A stretch of DNA of 64,000 nucleotides from Castellaniella sp041677825 (GCF_041677825.1 NZ_JBAYPG010000001.1:172168-236167), one strand, 5' to 3'. Numbered from the stretch's first letter, positions 25,879 to 34,962 are shown. Made by a program: numbers and translations. Notes: generated from the letters alone by a model not told the origin.

Positions 25879-26231
25879 GCCAGCCGAATCCGCCAGCCCG
25901 GCGTCCGGCAATAGCCGCACGGCAGCTCGAGCACGGCATGGGCCGGCATGCAGCCTGCCCAGCGCCAGGGTTTCAGCGCCGTGCACATGAGCAGCACGCT
26001 GCCTGTGGGCCCCAGAAACAAGGCATCGATGGGTCTGGCCAGTGCCCAGGTATGAATCGCCCTGCATTGCATGAACAGCAGGCCCCGCGGGCTTTCGCCC
26101 CAAGTGGACCAGGCTGCCAGCCCAAGGCAACGGGCCGTGAAGCCCTGTGCCTGCACGAGTTCGAGGGGCGCTGCGCTGCCAAGCCAGCACGCCGGGGCAC
26201 GCGGACCCAAACCCCAGCGGTACCCTGTCAT
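25848..26231 (-). CDS. DUF192-like small protein at the end of the tad operon
   Basis: This is a 127-residue protein starting MTGYRWGLGPRAPACW. The core SPRGLLFMQCRAIHTWALAR, followed by PIDALFLG and HAVLELPCG, fits the DUF192 fold. The ATG overlaps the tadC stop (ATGA), so it is made with the pilus proteins. No signal peptide is clear, unlike many DUF192 proteins. The last gene of the operon, it overlaps the convergent BPSS1780-type gene. Function in the pilus system is unknown; the family assignment is fairly likely, not certain. Confidence 0.65.
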   Translation of the reverse strand: MTGYRWGLGPRAPACWLGSAAPLELVQAQGFTARCLGLAAWSTWGESPRGLLFMQCRAIHTWALARPIDALFLGPTGSVLLMCTALKPWRWAGCMPAHAVLELPCGYCRTPGWRIRLAQAWSRLEAP

Positions 26232-27088
26232 GCGCCAAGACCCAGAAATTTCACGATCACCGGAAATGCAATGACCACAAAAGTGCAGGGAAAAATGCAT
26301 AGGGCCATGGGGAAGAGCATCTTCACCGGTGCCTCCAGCGCAAGTTTCTCAGCCCGCTGAAAGCGTTCACTGCGCTGTCGTTCGGCTTGCGCCCGCAGCA
26401 GGGGCCCAAGGCTCATGCCCAGCCGATCCGCCTGGTGCAGGGCAAACACCAGATTGCGCACACCCGGCACATCCGTGTCGTCTGCCCAACGCTGCAGCCA
26501 TTCGGCACGGTGCACGCCGGTACGCTCGAGACTGACCGCGGCAAACAGGCTGTCCCGCAACAACCCTTCGGGTGCCTGACCTGCGACCTGCCGCAGCGCA
26601 ACCGACAGGCCCTGGCCTGCCTCTACACACAGGTTCAGAAGGTCGAGCATGAAAGGCAGATCGCGTTGCATGGCCAGGCGACGCTGTGCAGCCTGCCTGC
26701 GCATGCGCCACTCGGGCCAGAAATAGCCAGCCGACGCAGCTGCCAGGCCCCCCGCCACCGCCCATGCGCCCGACATCGAACCCAACGAGAACAGTGACAA
26801 CGTAGCCAAGGCACCCGCGGCGAGCATGCACAACAGCCGGGCGGCGAGCCAGCGCGCCGGGTTCCAGCGATCATCGAGCCCGGCGCGGGGCGCCCACCGA
26901 CGCAGGTACAGGCGCATCTTCCAGGTCACCAATGAACGACACCATGGCTCCAGCGCCAGCACCCACGGCCACCACAAAGGAAGCGCAGTGCCCCGTGCGG
27001 CCGGGCCCGAACGGGCCCATGGCCGCCCGAGCAGCCAGAGCCCGAGACCCAGTGCGAGGGCCGCCATGACGAGACCGGACCAGAACAT
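26228..27088 (-). CDS. tadC: Tad pilus inner-membrane platform protein
   Basis: This 286-residue T2SSF-domain protein forms, with TadB, the membrane platform on which the pilus ATPase works. The F-domain is recognisable from MQRDLPFMLDLLNLCVEAGQ, LSVALRQVAG and VFALHQADRLGMSLGPLLRA, and hydrophobic segments lie at the N-terminus, around residue 90-130 and at the C-terminus. The ATG at 27088 (MFWSGLVMAALALG) is 7 bp after the tadB stop. It overlaps the DUF192 gene by 4 bp. Confidence 0.92.
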   Translation of the reverse strand: MFWSGLVMAALALGLGLWLLGRPWARSGPAARGTALPLWWPWVLALEPWCRSLVTWKMRLYLRRWAPRAGLDDRWNPARWLAARLLCMLAAGALATLSLFSLGSMSGAWAVAGGLAAASAGYFWPEWRMRRQAAQRRLAMQRDLPFMLDLLNLCVEAGQGLSVALRQVAGQAPEGLLRDSLFAAVSLERTGVHRAEWLQRWADDTDVPGVRNLVFALHQADRLGMSLGPLLRAQAERQRSERFQRAEKLALEAPVKMLFPMALCIFPCTFVVIAFPVIVKFLGLGA

Positions 27089-27095
27089 GGGCGCC

Positions 27096-27941
27096 TCAGA
27101 TGACAATGCGCGTGACGCGCCGGATCCAGAACAGGCCGGCCAGTTCCAGTACGGCCAGTACGGACAGGACCAGCCAGCCATACCAGGTGCGCCACAGCAG
27201 CGACATGGCTTCGGGCTCGAGGCGGGCCAGCACGAGGATCAGCAGGAGCGGCAATCCCAGCATGATATGACTCTGCAGGCGACCCTGGGCCGTCAGCGCG
27301 CGTATGCGGCCGGCCCAGTGCTGGCGTGCACGCAAGGTCAAGGCCATGTTCTCGAGCGTATCCGCGAGATTGCCGCCGGTACGCAAGGCAACCCCCAGGG
27401 CCGACACGAGCAGGGCACATGATTCGGTGGGCATCCGGCGGTGCAATGCTGCCAGGGACGCTTCGAGATTCATGCCAAGCCGCTGTTGCCGAATCACCAG
27501 GCCGAGTTCCTGGGACAGGGGCGCCGCCGACTGTTCCGCCAGATGCTGCAGCGCCTGCTGCAGCCCCGATCCAGCGCGCAAGGCCCCGGCAAGGGCCAGA
27601 ACCATGTCGGGCAGCTGGGCGTCGAAACATTGCGCCCGCCGACGTTCCAGGTATTGCAGGACAAGCCGCGGCATGAGCGCCAGCACGAGGAAGATCGGCC
27701 ATATGCCCCACCAGCGTCCTGCCAGCCAGGCCAGCACCACGGCAAGCGCACCCAACAGGGCGAAGAAGGCCAGCCACAACTGGCCCGGATCCACGAACAG
27801 AAAGGACGCATTCAGCGTATGCCGTGTCTGTTCGTCGAGCTGTTGCTTGTAGGCCTGCCAGCGACGCTGAGTGTGACTGATCAGCAGCCAGAACCCGATT
27901 GCCAGGCAGACCCAGGCCGATATCCATACCCACCACGCCAC
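27096..27941 (-). CDS. tadB: Tad pilus inner-membrane platform protein
   Basis: This is the second T2SSF-domain platform protein, 281 residues. It has N-terminal membrane helices (WISAWVCLAIGFWLLIS and LALVAVVLAWLAGR-like segment) and the F-domain around LPDMVLALAGALRAGSGLQQ and LRTGGNLADTLENMA. The start is taken as GTG at 27941: GGAGG lies 5 nt upstream and the codon follows the cpaF stop directly. An ATG at 27971 would add ten residues and a 29-bp overlap. Confidence 0.9.
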   Translation of the reverse strand: MAWWVWISAWVCLAIGFWLLISHTQRRWQAYKQQLDEQTRHTLNASFLFVDPGQLWLAFFALLGALAVVLAWLAGRWWGIWPIFLVLALMPRLVLQYLERRRAQCFDAQLPDMVLALAGALRAGSGLQQALQHLAEQSAAPLSQELGLVIRQQRLGMNLEASLAALHRRMPTESCALLVSALGVALRTGGNLADTLENMALTLRARQHWAGRIRALTAQGRLQSHIMLGLPLLLILVLARLEPEAMSLLWRTWYGWLVLSVLAVLELAGLFWIRRVTRIVI

Positions 27942-27942
27942 A

Positions 27943-29646
27943 TCAGCCTCCGAAGCGGGGCCGTGAACCATCCCCCGCTGGTAAATGACACACGGTGCGC
28001 CCGGTGAAGAGCGCGGGGTCGAGCGCTGCAGCATCCTCGAAGCCATGTGGCATCAGGCCGCAGCCGGAAAATATCGCCGGCGGCCCGGCCTTGCCCAGGT
28101 AGATGTCCTGCAATTGGATGCGCCCGGCCTCCATCCCGGTCACCTGCACGATGGCGCTCACCAGCCGGCGGCCATCGGCGACGCGCGCGAGCTGGACCAG
28201 GATATCGATGCTGGCGGCTATATGTTCGCGTATGGCTGCCAGCGGCAGATCCATCCCTGCCATCAGAATCATGGTTTCGAGGCGGCTGAGCGCATCGCGC
28301 GGGCTGTTCGCATGGAGCGTGGTCAGTGAACCCTCATGCCCGGTGTTCATGGCCGCCAGCATGTCGAAGGCCTCGGCCCCCCGGCATTCACCCACCACGA
28401 TGCGGTCCGGGCGCATGCGCAGCGCGTTGCGCACCAGATCGCGGATCTCGATGCGGCCGCGCCCCTCGAGGTTGGGTGGCCGGGCTTCCAGACTGACCAG
28501 ATGCCCATGGTTCAGGCGCAATTCGGCCGCATCCTCGATGGTCAGGATGCGCTCGCCGGCTGGAATTGCATTGGACAATATGTTGAGCAAGCTGGTCTTC
28601 CCTGAACCGGTCCCCCCGGACACGACGATGTTCTTGCGATGTTGCACACAGTGGCTCAGGAAGCGGGCCATGGCCGCATCCAGGGACCCCGCGTCCAGGA
28701 AGTCCTGCATGGTCAGACGTCGCATGGGAAATTTTCGGATCGTCAGGCTCGCGCCTCGCAGTGCAATCGGGGAAATCACGGCATTCACCCTGGAACCATC
28801 CCGCAACCGTGCGTCCACCATGGGGGCGCTGTCGTCGATCCGCCTGCCCAGCGGGGTGACGATGCGCTCGATGATGCCCAGCACGGCCTGCTCGCTGCTG
28901 AAGCAGGCACTGGCGCGCTGCAGCCGCCCCGCACGCTCGACAAAGATCTCGTCGTGGCGGTTGACCATGATCTCGGACACATCGGGGTCCGCAAGCAAGG
29001 GCTCGAGGGGTCCGAGCCCTACTGCTTCATCGACCAGCGTCCTGATCAGGCTCTCATGCCCCTGCTCGCCGTCGGCTGGGGTTTGCGCGGCCAGCAGCCG
29101 GCGCAGCACCGCAGTCGCCTCGGCGCGCAGGGCACCGTGGCTCATGGTGCTGATGTCGTGCCGGCGCAATTGCAGCGCCGCAATCAGTTCGTCGTGCAGG
29201 CGCTGGCGCATCGCCTTGTTTTCTGCAGTCCATATTCCCATGGCAGGATCGGCCGCCTGTGCGGGCGCATCGATCGGCACGGCCACTTCTTGTACGCCGG
29301 ATTCGTGGCCGGGCTGGCGGGGCGTGCGCCCAGGCGGCCCGGGCACAGCGGCATGGGCCGAAAGGACCTGGATCAGACAGGGACCGATCAGAAGTTCATC
29401 CGTCGGGCCAAGGGGGCCATGGCTGGCGACCCGGGCACCGTTGACGAATGTGCCGGCCAGCGAGCCCAGATCATCCACCCAGACTTCGCCCTGGCGATCC
29501 ACCAGGCGCGCATGCTGACGAGCGACGCGCCAGCCCCGCAGAACGAGCTGGCAGTCTGGATCCCGGCCGATCAACACAGGAAGCACATGCCGGGCCTGCA
29601 GCTGGCGGCCATCTTCGTACGAAAGCTGCAGTTTCACCGAGCCCAT
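27943..29646 (-). CDS. cpaF: FHA-domain fused to CpaF/TadA pilus ATPase
   Basis: This is the secretion ATPase powering Flp pilus assembly, here with an extra N-terminal forkhead-associated (phosphothreonine-binding) domain. In the 567 residues, FHA occupies about 20-92, with GR at 27-28, the ARQHARL serine/histidine-region equivalent and GTFVNG. A linker follows, then the CpaF core with VNRHDEIFVERAGRL, Walker A GGTGSGKTS near residue 345, the Asp box LTIEDAAELRL and Walker B region RMRPDRIVVGECRG. The ATG at 29646 is 1 bp after the secretin stop. The cytoplasmic FHA domain is not part of the classic TadA. Confidence 0.93.
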   Translation of the reverse strand: MGSVKLQLSYEDGRQLQARHVLPVLIGRDPDCQLVLRGWRVARQHARLVDRQGEVWVDDLGSLAGTFVNGARVASHGPLGPTDELLIGPCLIQVLSAHAAVPGPPGRTPRQPGHESGVQEVAVPIDAPAQAADPAMGIWTAENKAMRQRLHDELIAALQLRRHDISTMSHGALRAEATAVLRRLLAAQTPADGEQGHESLIRTLVDEAVGLGPLEPLLADPDVSEIMVNRHDEIFVERAGRLQRASACFSSEQAVLGIIERIVTPLGRRIDDSAPMVDARLRDGSRVNAVISPIALRGASLTIRKFPMRRLTMQDFLDAGSLDAAMARFLSHCVQHRKNIVVSGGTGSGKTSLLNILSNAIPAGERILTIEDAAELRLNHGHLVSLEARPPNLEGRGRIEIRDLVRNALRMRPDRIVVGECRGAEAFDMLAAMNTGHEGSLTTLHANSPRDALSRLETMILMAGMDLPLAAIREHIAASIDILVQLARVADGRRLVSAIVQVTGMEAGRIQLQDIYLGKAGPPAIFSGCGLMPHGFEDAAALDPALFTGRTVCHLPAGDGSRPRFGG

Positions 29647-29647
29647 T

Positions 29648-31054
29648 TCAACGGACCCCGGTCGTGACCGCACCCAGCCACTGCGAACCGGGGCCCGGTG
29701 CCCGCGGATCCCAGCGTCGTGGCGCATCGGGCGCCGCTTCGGCCCCAGTTGAAGTGCGGATCGGATTGGTCAGTGTGGGCGCTTGCGCGAAGCCTTTTTG
29801 CATGATGTTCGCAGCCCGTTGCACGCGCTCGTGCAGGTCGGGGTGATCCGCAGCGACCACGTGCGGCGTGACCAGTATGACCAGTTCGGTTTCCTGGTAG
29901 TGGCTGCGAACGGAGCGAAAAAATGCGCCCAGCAGCGGGATTTCACCCAGGCCCGGCAATTTGTCGACGTTGCGCGACTGATCGCGCGACAGGAACCCTG
30001 CCAGCACCAGCGTCTGCCCCGAACGGACGTTGAACTCCGTCGCGGTGCGCCGCGTCTTCAGAGAGGGCCCCCCCGGCACCGAAAGCGAGGCATCGATGGC
30101 GCTGACTTCGACCTCGATATGCGAGCGCACGGCACCACTGCGCTCGATGGATGGCGTGATCCGCAAGGACACGCCATACGGTTTGAAAGCGGTCTGTGTA
30201 TTGCCATTGCCGTCTGTCGTGCTGTAGGGGACCTCGCCACCGGCCAGAAATTCTGCGGTGGCCCCGCTGCGCGCCAGCAACTGGGGCTGTGCCAGCACCA
30301 GCGCCTGGCCATCCTGGGCCAGAAGGTCGATGCGCGACGCGAGCAGCGCGTTGATGCCGTAATAGCCGGCCGCGGGCGTGGCCGGGTAAGGCAGCGGCAG
30401 GACGCTCTGGCCCGGGCGATCCGCGAAACGGCGCGACCCGCCATCCAGGCCCAGCCCGATGTGCGCCCCACCGCTGCTGTGGGGTTCCCAGCGTACCCCC
30501 AGTTCGCGCAGCATGCTCCGGGGCACTTCGACCACCTGCACATCGAGCAGGACCATCTGGTCCCAGCCGACGGTCCCGGTGAAATCCAGCAATTGCGGGT
30601 AACGACGACCCAGTTCGGACAGCCGTTGCCGATCGCCGTCGGACAATTCGTCTCCTTCAACCACCAGTTTTTCACCCAGCAACGAAACCCGGGCCCCCGG
30701 GATGCGTTCGACCAGACTGCGCAATTCATCCTGCAACTGGCGCGCGCCTTCGGGCGCCACCTCGATCGCATAGCGCTGTACGCCGCCATCAGCCGTCCAG
30801 ACATGCAACGTAGTGAACCCCATGTTGCGTGCGAACAGAATCACTTCCTTGTCATCGGTGCTGACCGCCTTGAGAACCTTGCCGTCTCCCACCGCCACCC
30901 GCGCAACAGCCGGTATGCCCAGAACCCGCACCTCGCCCACTTGCAGAGCCAGTGCGGTTTCAGGCATGGACCGTGCCCTGACACCAACCGGGGCCAGGAG
31001 CAGCAGGCTCACGAAACAGGCAAGACAGAGACGGGCGCAGAGGTGGATAGTCAT
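29648..31054 (-). CDS. cpaC: Tad pilus outer-membrane secretin
   Basis: This is the RcpA/CpaC outer-membrane channel for the Flp pilus. The 468-residue precursor has a signal peptide, an N-terminal pilus/BON-like domain (LQVGEVRVLGIPAVARVAVG and VSLLGEKLVVEGDELSDG) and the secretin domain, seen in LLDVQVVEVPRSMLRELGV, VPYSTTDGNGNTQTAFKPYG and LVLAGFLSRDQSRNVDKLPG. It follows cpaB by 8 bp and precedes the FHA-CpaF gene by 1 bp. No separate RcpB gate or pilotin gene is seen. Confidence 0.93.
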   Translation of the reverse strand: MTIHLCARLCLACFVSLLLLAPVGVRARSMPETALALQVGEVRVLGIPAVARVAVGDGKVLKAVSTDDKEVILFARNMGFTTLHVWTADGGVQRYAIEVAPEGARQLQDELRSLVERIPGARVSLLGEKLVVEGDELSDGDRQRLSELGRRYPQLLDFTGTVGWDQMVLLDVQVVEVPRSMLRELGVRWEPHSSGGAHIGLGLDGGSRRFADRPGQSVLPLPYPATPAAGYYGINALLASRIDLLAQDGQALVLAQPQLLARSGATAEFLAGGEVPYSTTDGNGNTQTAFKPYGVSLRITPSIERSGAVRSHIEVEVSAIDASLSVPGGPSLKTRRTATEFNVRSGQTLVLAGFLSRDQSRNVDKLPGLGEIPLLGAFFRSVRSHYQETELVILVTPHVVAADHPDLHERVQRAANIMQKGFAQAPTLTNPIRTSTGAEAAPDAPRRWDPRAPGPGSQWLGAVTTGVR

Positions 31055-31062
31055 GGGTGTAT

Positions 31063-32172
31063 TTATTCTGTCGGATCGATGGATGGGATGATGTCCGGGT
31101 CGTCGTCAAATGCGCCCCGAAGCTGTGGCCACGCGCCGCCGTCGGTACCGTGACCTGCCCCGTAAGCGGCGCCGTAAGCTGCACCGTCGTGACCTGCGCC
31201 GTCAATGGTGCTGTCCTCTGCGCTGATATCGGCATCAGGATCCGCCGCGGCCCTGTCCGCCATGAGCGCTGGCCCGTTTGCACGCCGGGCCAGCGCACTC
31301 AGTTGCAGATCGGGCGGCATATCGAACCAGCCATTGCCCGGCCGGCTCGTGGCCTGCTCGCCACGAGCCCACGCGGGCAGGCCCCGGGCACCGGATGAGC
31401 CATACAGAATCACGGCCCTGCGTGCCGGCCTGGGCGGTGGATTGGCCACCCCCAGCAAAGAAGCCAGATCACCCCGCGCCGCGAGCCGGTTGGCCAGGGC
31501 GTCACCCGGATGGCGCAGGATCGCCGTCAGTGTGCCAGCCTGTCGCGCAGCCACCAGCTTGATGACATCCTCGGGGGCTGCATCCAGCGTGATCGTACTG
31601 TAGGACGAACCATCCGGATTCTCGGATGGCTGGGTCTCCCGGCCGGTCGCCAGAACCTGCACCCCTTGCAGCAAGGGGGTCGTCAGGCGCTTGCGCTGAT
31701 GATCGAATGAAACATACAGATCGATCAGATCACCGGGTTGCAACAGCCCGGACAGCGAGTTGACCTGGTCTACCGGCAACGTCACCGCACGCCGCCCCGG
31801 CGCCAGCTGCCCGGACAGGGCTTCGGATGGGACCTGAACGTGGGTCGGCAACACTGGGTCGCCCGCCCGGACGTCGATCATCAGCACTTTGCCCTGCAGT
31901 TCGAGATGGCGCACGGCAGGCAGGGCATCACGACCTACCCAGCGGACGGGAAAGCTGCGTACCGCGAGGTCGCCGGCTTCGAGACGCGAACCCGCAAGGA
32001 GGTCGTGCGCGGCCACGATGCGTTCGACCATTTCAAGCCGGGCCTCACGTTCGACCGCCTGGATGCGCTCGCGCACATGCTGGCTCAGGAACAGGGCAGC
32101 CAGCAGGCCACAAGCGCCGGCAAGAATACCCAGGAACAAGGGCCGGGACAGAAACGCAAGCCACCGGTTCAT
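31063..32172 (-). CDS. cpaB: Tad pilus assembly protein with SAF domain
   Basis: CpaB/RcpC is a periplasmic protein required for stable Flp pilus assembly. The 369-residue protein has one N-terminal membrane helix (LFLGILAGACGLLAALFL), a SAF domain (RIVAAHDLLAGSRLEAGDL and VRAGDPVLPTHV), then the CpaB core (VTLPVDQVNSLSGLLQPGDL). The C-terminal 70 residues are rich in Ala, Asp and Gly with short repeats (GAAYGAAYGAGHG) and are probably disordered. It overlaps the preceding unknown gene by 4 bp. Confidence 0.92.
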   Translation of the reverse strand: MNRWLAFLSRPLFLGILAGACGLLAALFLSQHVRERIQAVEREARLEMVERIVAAHDLLAGSRLEAGDLAVRSFPVRWVGRDALPAVRHLELQGKVLMIDVRAGDPVLPTHVQVPSEALSGQLAPGRRAVTLPVDQVNSLSGLLQPGDLIDLYVSFDHQRKRLTTPLLQGVQVLATGRETQPSENPDGSSYSTITLDAAPEDVIKLVAARQAGTLTAILRHPGDALANRLAARGDLASLLGVANPPPRPARRAVILYGSSGARGLPAWARGEQATSRPGNGWFDMPPDLQLSALARRANGPALMADRAAADPDADISAEDSTIDGAGHDGAAYGAAYGAGHGTDGGAWPQLRGAFDDDPDIIPSIDPTE

Positions 32173-32921
32173 GAGCCCTCGGGACGCAACCAGAACACCA
32201 GTGCCACATCCTGGCCAAGCGCACGAATCAACAGGGTGAGGCTGGCTTTTACATGGGGATGCTGCCAGTCTGTCGAGCGCCCGAAGCCGCCTTCGGCGCC
32301 GGGATCGCCATGCACCGGCGAGGTGGCGTCGGGCTCAGCCGGGTGACGCCGCCAACCGTGCGCCAGCAGACTGGTGTGCACCTGGCGGATGGCTTTTTGC
32401 ATGGAACCCGGGCAGCGGTAGCTCACCAATTGCTCCTGGCTTGCCGAGGCACGGGTCGATATTCGCAGTACGGCGGTGCAGGCCGCTGGCACGTGCCCGG
32501 ACAGGCTGTAGGGCATGCGCGGTGCGGGCCTGGGGGACAGGATCGACAGCACGCCATGCGTTCCCGATATCGCCGGCTGCAGGTGCGCAAGCCAATGCTG
32601 GCCCTGCCGCAACCCGGAGAATTGCAGGCCATTGCGGGCGAACTGGATGCGATCGAAGCGCTGACCCATGCGCCGGGCCAGGTGAGCAGCCGTGCGCGCC
32701 AGACCGTGGGGTGCCGTGAAGGTGCGCACATCCAGCACTGCAGTCGGCCATTCGAAATGTTCGGACGCCGCCCACTGCCAGCCTGATTCGGCAGGCAGGC
32801 CTGCCGTTTCCAGGGGCGTGGCACCTGCCCGGCCGCCAGGCACCAGAACCCCAGCGACCAACAGCAGCAGGCCCAGCCAGACGCGCAGAGCCAGCAGAAC
32901 GCATTGCAATGTGTCATTCAT
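32169..32921 (-). CDS. Unrecognised secreted or anchored protein of the tad operon
   Basis: No family is recognised for this 250-residue protein. It starts MNDTLQCVLLALRVWLGLLL with a hydrophobic segment that serves as signal peptide or anchor, followed by a mature region with scattered cysteines (HVPAACTAVLR, VSYRCPGSM). Both ends are coupled: the ATG overlaps the stop of the TadE-like gene and the stop overlaps the cpaB start, so it is an integral operon member. Its extracytoplasmic location and position suggest a pilus accessory role, possibly taking the place of missing factors such as RcpB, but this is conjecture. Confidence 0.75.
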   Translation of the reverse strand: MNDTLQCVLLALRVWLGLLLLVAGVLVPGGRAGATPLETAGLPAESGWQWAASEHFEWPTAVLDVRTFTAPHGLARTAAHLARRMGQRFDRIQFARNGLQFSGLRQGQHWLAHLQPAISGTHGVLSILSPRPAPRMPYSLSGHVPAACTAVLRISTRASASQEQLVSYRCPGSMQKAIRQVHTSLLAHGWRRHPAEPDATSPVHGDPGAEGGFGRSTDWQHPHVKASLTLLIRALGQDVALVFWLRPEGS

Positions 32922-33628
32922 GGCGAGACCTCGAGATAGCGGGCAGGCAGCCTGCCGGCCCAGGAAGCCAGCCAGTCCCACTCGGGCTGCGCGCGCGACC
33001 AGGCCTGATCCACACCGGCCATGCGCTGCGCAACCGCGTACCCAGCCGTGCGCGACGAGTCCGCCATGGTGCGCCAGGCGGCCTGACTCTGCGCGAGGAT
33101 CTCATGCACTTCGGCATCCGCCTGGGCCGCACCCGACCCCCTGGCGATGGCGGTATGGCGCTGGAAGCGCAGGCCAGACAAGTCAAAGTCGGCCAGAGTG
33201 CCAAGAACCGATGGCCGCCCGCGCGTCGCCAGCGAGATGCGCGCTGCCCAGGGCTGCTCATCGCCCAGATGCAATTCGCGTCGCAATGCCTTGGCGACCG
33301 CAGCCGGGTCACCGATCTGCACGGGCGCGGGCGAGCCCGTCTGGCCCAAGTGCAGCGCGGCGGTACCCGAGATGCGCGCCAGGCCATCGCGGGTTTGCCA
33401 GACATGGCCCGGGCCCGCCATGTCCTGTTGCGCCTGCGCCTCGATCGATGCGGGCGCCAGGCCCTGATGCGCAAACGCAAAGGCGGCGTGCCGGCTGGCG
33501 TGATCGAGTTGCTGGCGGATATCCTGCAATTGGCCCAACCAGCCGATGGCGACCCACAGACTGCCCAATACGCCCAGTGCCAGCAAGGCTTCAGCCAATG
33601 CCTGACCCGCCTGCGCATGCCGATTCAT
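32918..33628 (-). CDS. TadE-like pseudopilin/pilus accessory protein
   Basis: This is a 236-residue protein with an N-terminal sequence MNRHAQAGQALAEALLALGV like a TadE/pseudopilin leader, then a hydrophobic helix (LGVLGSLWVAIGWLGQL) and a long extracytoplasmic domain. The ATG at 33628 is 1 bp after the stop of the TadG-like gene; the open frame extends upstream through that gene only by chance. The glycine before QALAEA is a plausible prepilin peptidase site with glutamate at +5. Assignment to TadE rests on layout and the N-terminal motif. Confidence 0.75.
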   Translation of the reverse strand: MNRHAQAGQALAEALLALGVLGSLWVAIGWLGQLQDIRQQLDHASRHAAFAFAHQGLAPASIEAQAQQDMAGPGHVWQTRDGLARISGTAALHLGQTGSPAPVQIGDPAAVAKALRRELHLGDEQPWAARISLATRGRPSVLGTLADFDLSGLRFQRHTAIARGSGAAQADAEVHEILAQSQAAWRTMADSSRTAGYAVAQRMAGVDQAWSRAQPEWDWLASWAGRLPARYLEVSP

Positions 33629-33629
33629 G

Positions 33630-34961
33630 TCAGTCTCCCGAAGGGTCATCCAGCCCGGACGCCAGACGGGCCAGCCAGTATGGATGAAACAGGTTGGGGT
33701 GCTCATGCCGGCCATCGGCCCGTTCGACCGGCCTGGAGAAATGACTTTCTGCAGCACTGCGCGCACGCACGCGCTGCCCCCCGGCCCCCGTTCGGTGCGC
33801 CTGAACGACAAAGCGGGCCTGACCTGCCGCAGCGGATGATTGCTGCACGTCGTAGTGCCCTGCCAGCCCACGGGCACCCCATGCCTGGCGATCCCGTACC
33901 GCATAGGAGTTGGCCAGGGGGTTGGCCTGGCCACCGACCAGATCCCAGCCCGCAGAGGCCTGCACCCAGCGCCAGAACGCCTGGTCGGGAAACGCATCGG
34001 GCGGGTTCTGGACGTGATCGTCGGCCAGCACCTGCCGCTCGTGGGCGGGCAGCCAGGCCCAGCCCATGGCGTATTCGCGGAAGTAACAGCCGATCCAGCG
34101 GTTCGAGCGCAAGGCATGAAAGGATTGGGTGTCCCCCGCTTCCCAGCGCCCGCCCGCATCCAGGCGCGTGTCGCCGCGGCGCCGAAGTTCGTGGCGCAAG
34201 CCCGGACAGCGCGTGCTCACCGGCCATGGATTGCGCGCCGTGTAGTGCCTGGGGCCCAGGAATGGATACAGTGCCGCCAGTGAAGCCAGCCACGACAACG
34301 AGGCGGCATCGGGCGCCTGGCGGTGCAGGAAACCGGGCCAGTCGTCGTGCAGGAGTTCCAGTGTCCAGGAGGGCTCGGTATCTTCCGGGTACTGCGCGGC
34401 CATGACCGCACGCATCATGGCCAGCCGGCGTTCGGGCAGCTCTTTGGCCAATGTTTCAACCAGCGCCAGTGTGGTGTCGTGCACGAATGTTTCGTGGGCC
34501 GCGTACGCCTGCTGCAGGGCACTGCCCTGGCGGACCTGCTGCTCGAGCCCGGCGGCCTGCGCTGCGGCCAGATAGGCCTGACCGTGCGCCGGGCCGAATT
34601 CGAGGCCGATCAGGTGCGCCGGGGGATTGCCCCGGGCCAGACGCTGCGCCTCCATGCCCCCGAAATGGGCCCAGCTGCCCAGCGTGACCAGGTGCGCCAT
34701 GGCAATCTGGTGAGCCCACTGGGCGCGCTGCAGATACGCCACGAAATTCAGCGTACGCGCCTGTACGAGTGCACCACTGTAGGCGGCCGCATCGAGCCCG
34801 TGAACCAGCCTCGTCTTTTCGCTCAGTACCTCGCTGGTCGAGAAAAACCGCAACCAGGCCAGACTGACGGCCGCCACCAGCAACAGCCCCAGCACCAGAA
34901 CCTGCCCGGTCTGGCGAATTGCGCTGTCACGTGCGGATTCGGGATGCATTCTGCTGGCCAT
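33630..34961 (-). CDS. TadG-like pilus assembly protein
   Basis: This is a 443-residue protein with one N-terminal membrane helix (GQVLVLGLLLVAAVSLAWL) and a large extracytoplasmic domain. The segment LSEKTRLVHGLDAAAYSGAL, followed by VQARTLNFVAYLQRAQ, is typical of the Tad/TadG-like family. The ATG at 34961 lies 1 bp after the pilin stop; the upstream extension of the frame reads through the pilin gene in another frame and is rejected. No VWA domain of classical TadG is recognised. It probably acts in the periplasm or at the cell surface. Confidence 0.78.
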   Translation of the reverse strand: MASRMHPESARDSAIRQTGQVLVLGLLLVAAVSLAWLRFFSTSEVLSEKTRLVHGLDAAAYSGALVQARTLNFVAYLQRAQWAHQIAMAHLVTLGSWAHFGGMEAQRLARGNPPAHLIGLEFGPAHGQAYLAAAQAAGLEQQVRQGSALQQAYAAHETFVHDTTLALVETLAKELPERRLAMMRAVMAAQYPEDTEPSWTLELLHDDWPGFLHRQAPDAASLSWLASLAALYPFLGPRHYTARNPWPVSTRCPGLRHELRRRGDTRLDAGGRWEAGDTQSFHALRSNRWIGCYFREYAMGWAWLPAHERQVLADDHVQNPPDAFPDQAFWRWVQASAGWDLVGGQANPLANSYAVRDRQAWGARGLAGHYDVQQSSAAAGQARFVVQAHRTGAGGQRVRARSAAESHFSRPVERADGRHEHPNLFHPYWLARLASGLDDPSGD

Positions 34962-34962
34962 G

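Noticed and set aside
33629..34159. Long N-terminal extension of the TadE-like protein
   Set aside because: The 177 extra codons are the TadG-like gene in another frame; the true start at 33628 follows that gene's stop by 1 bp.
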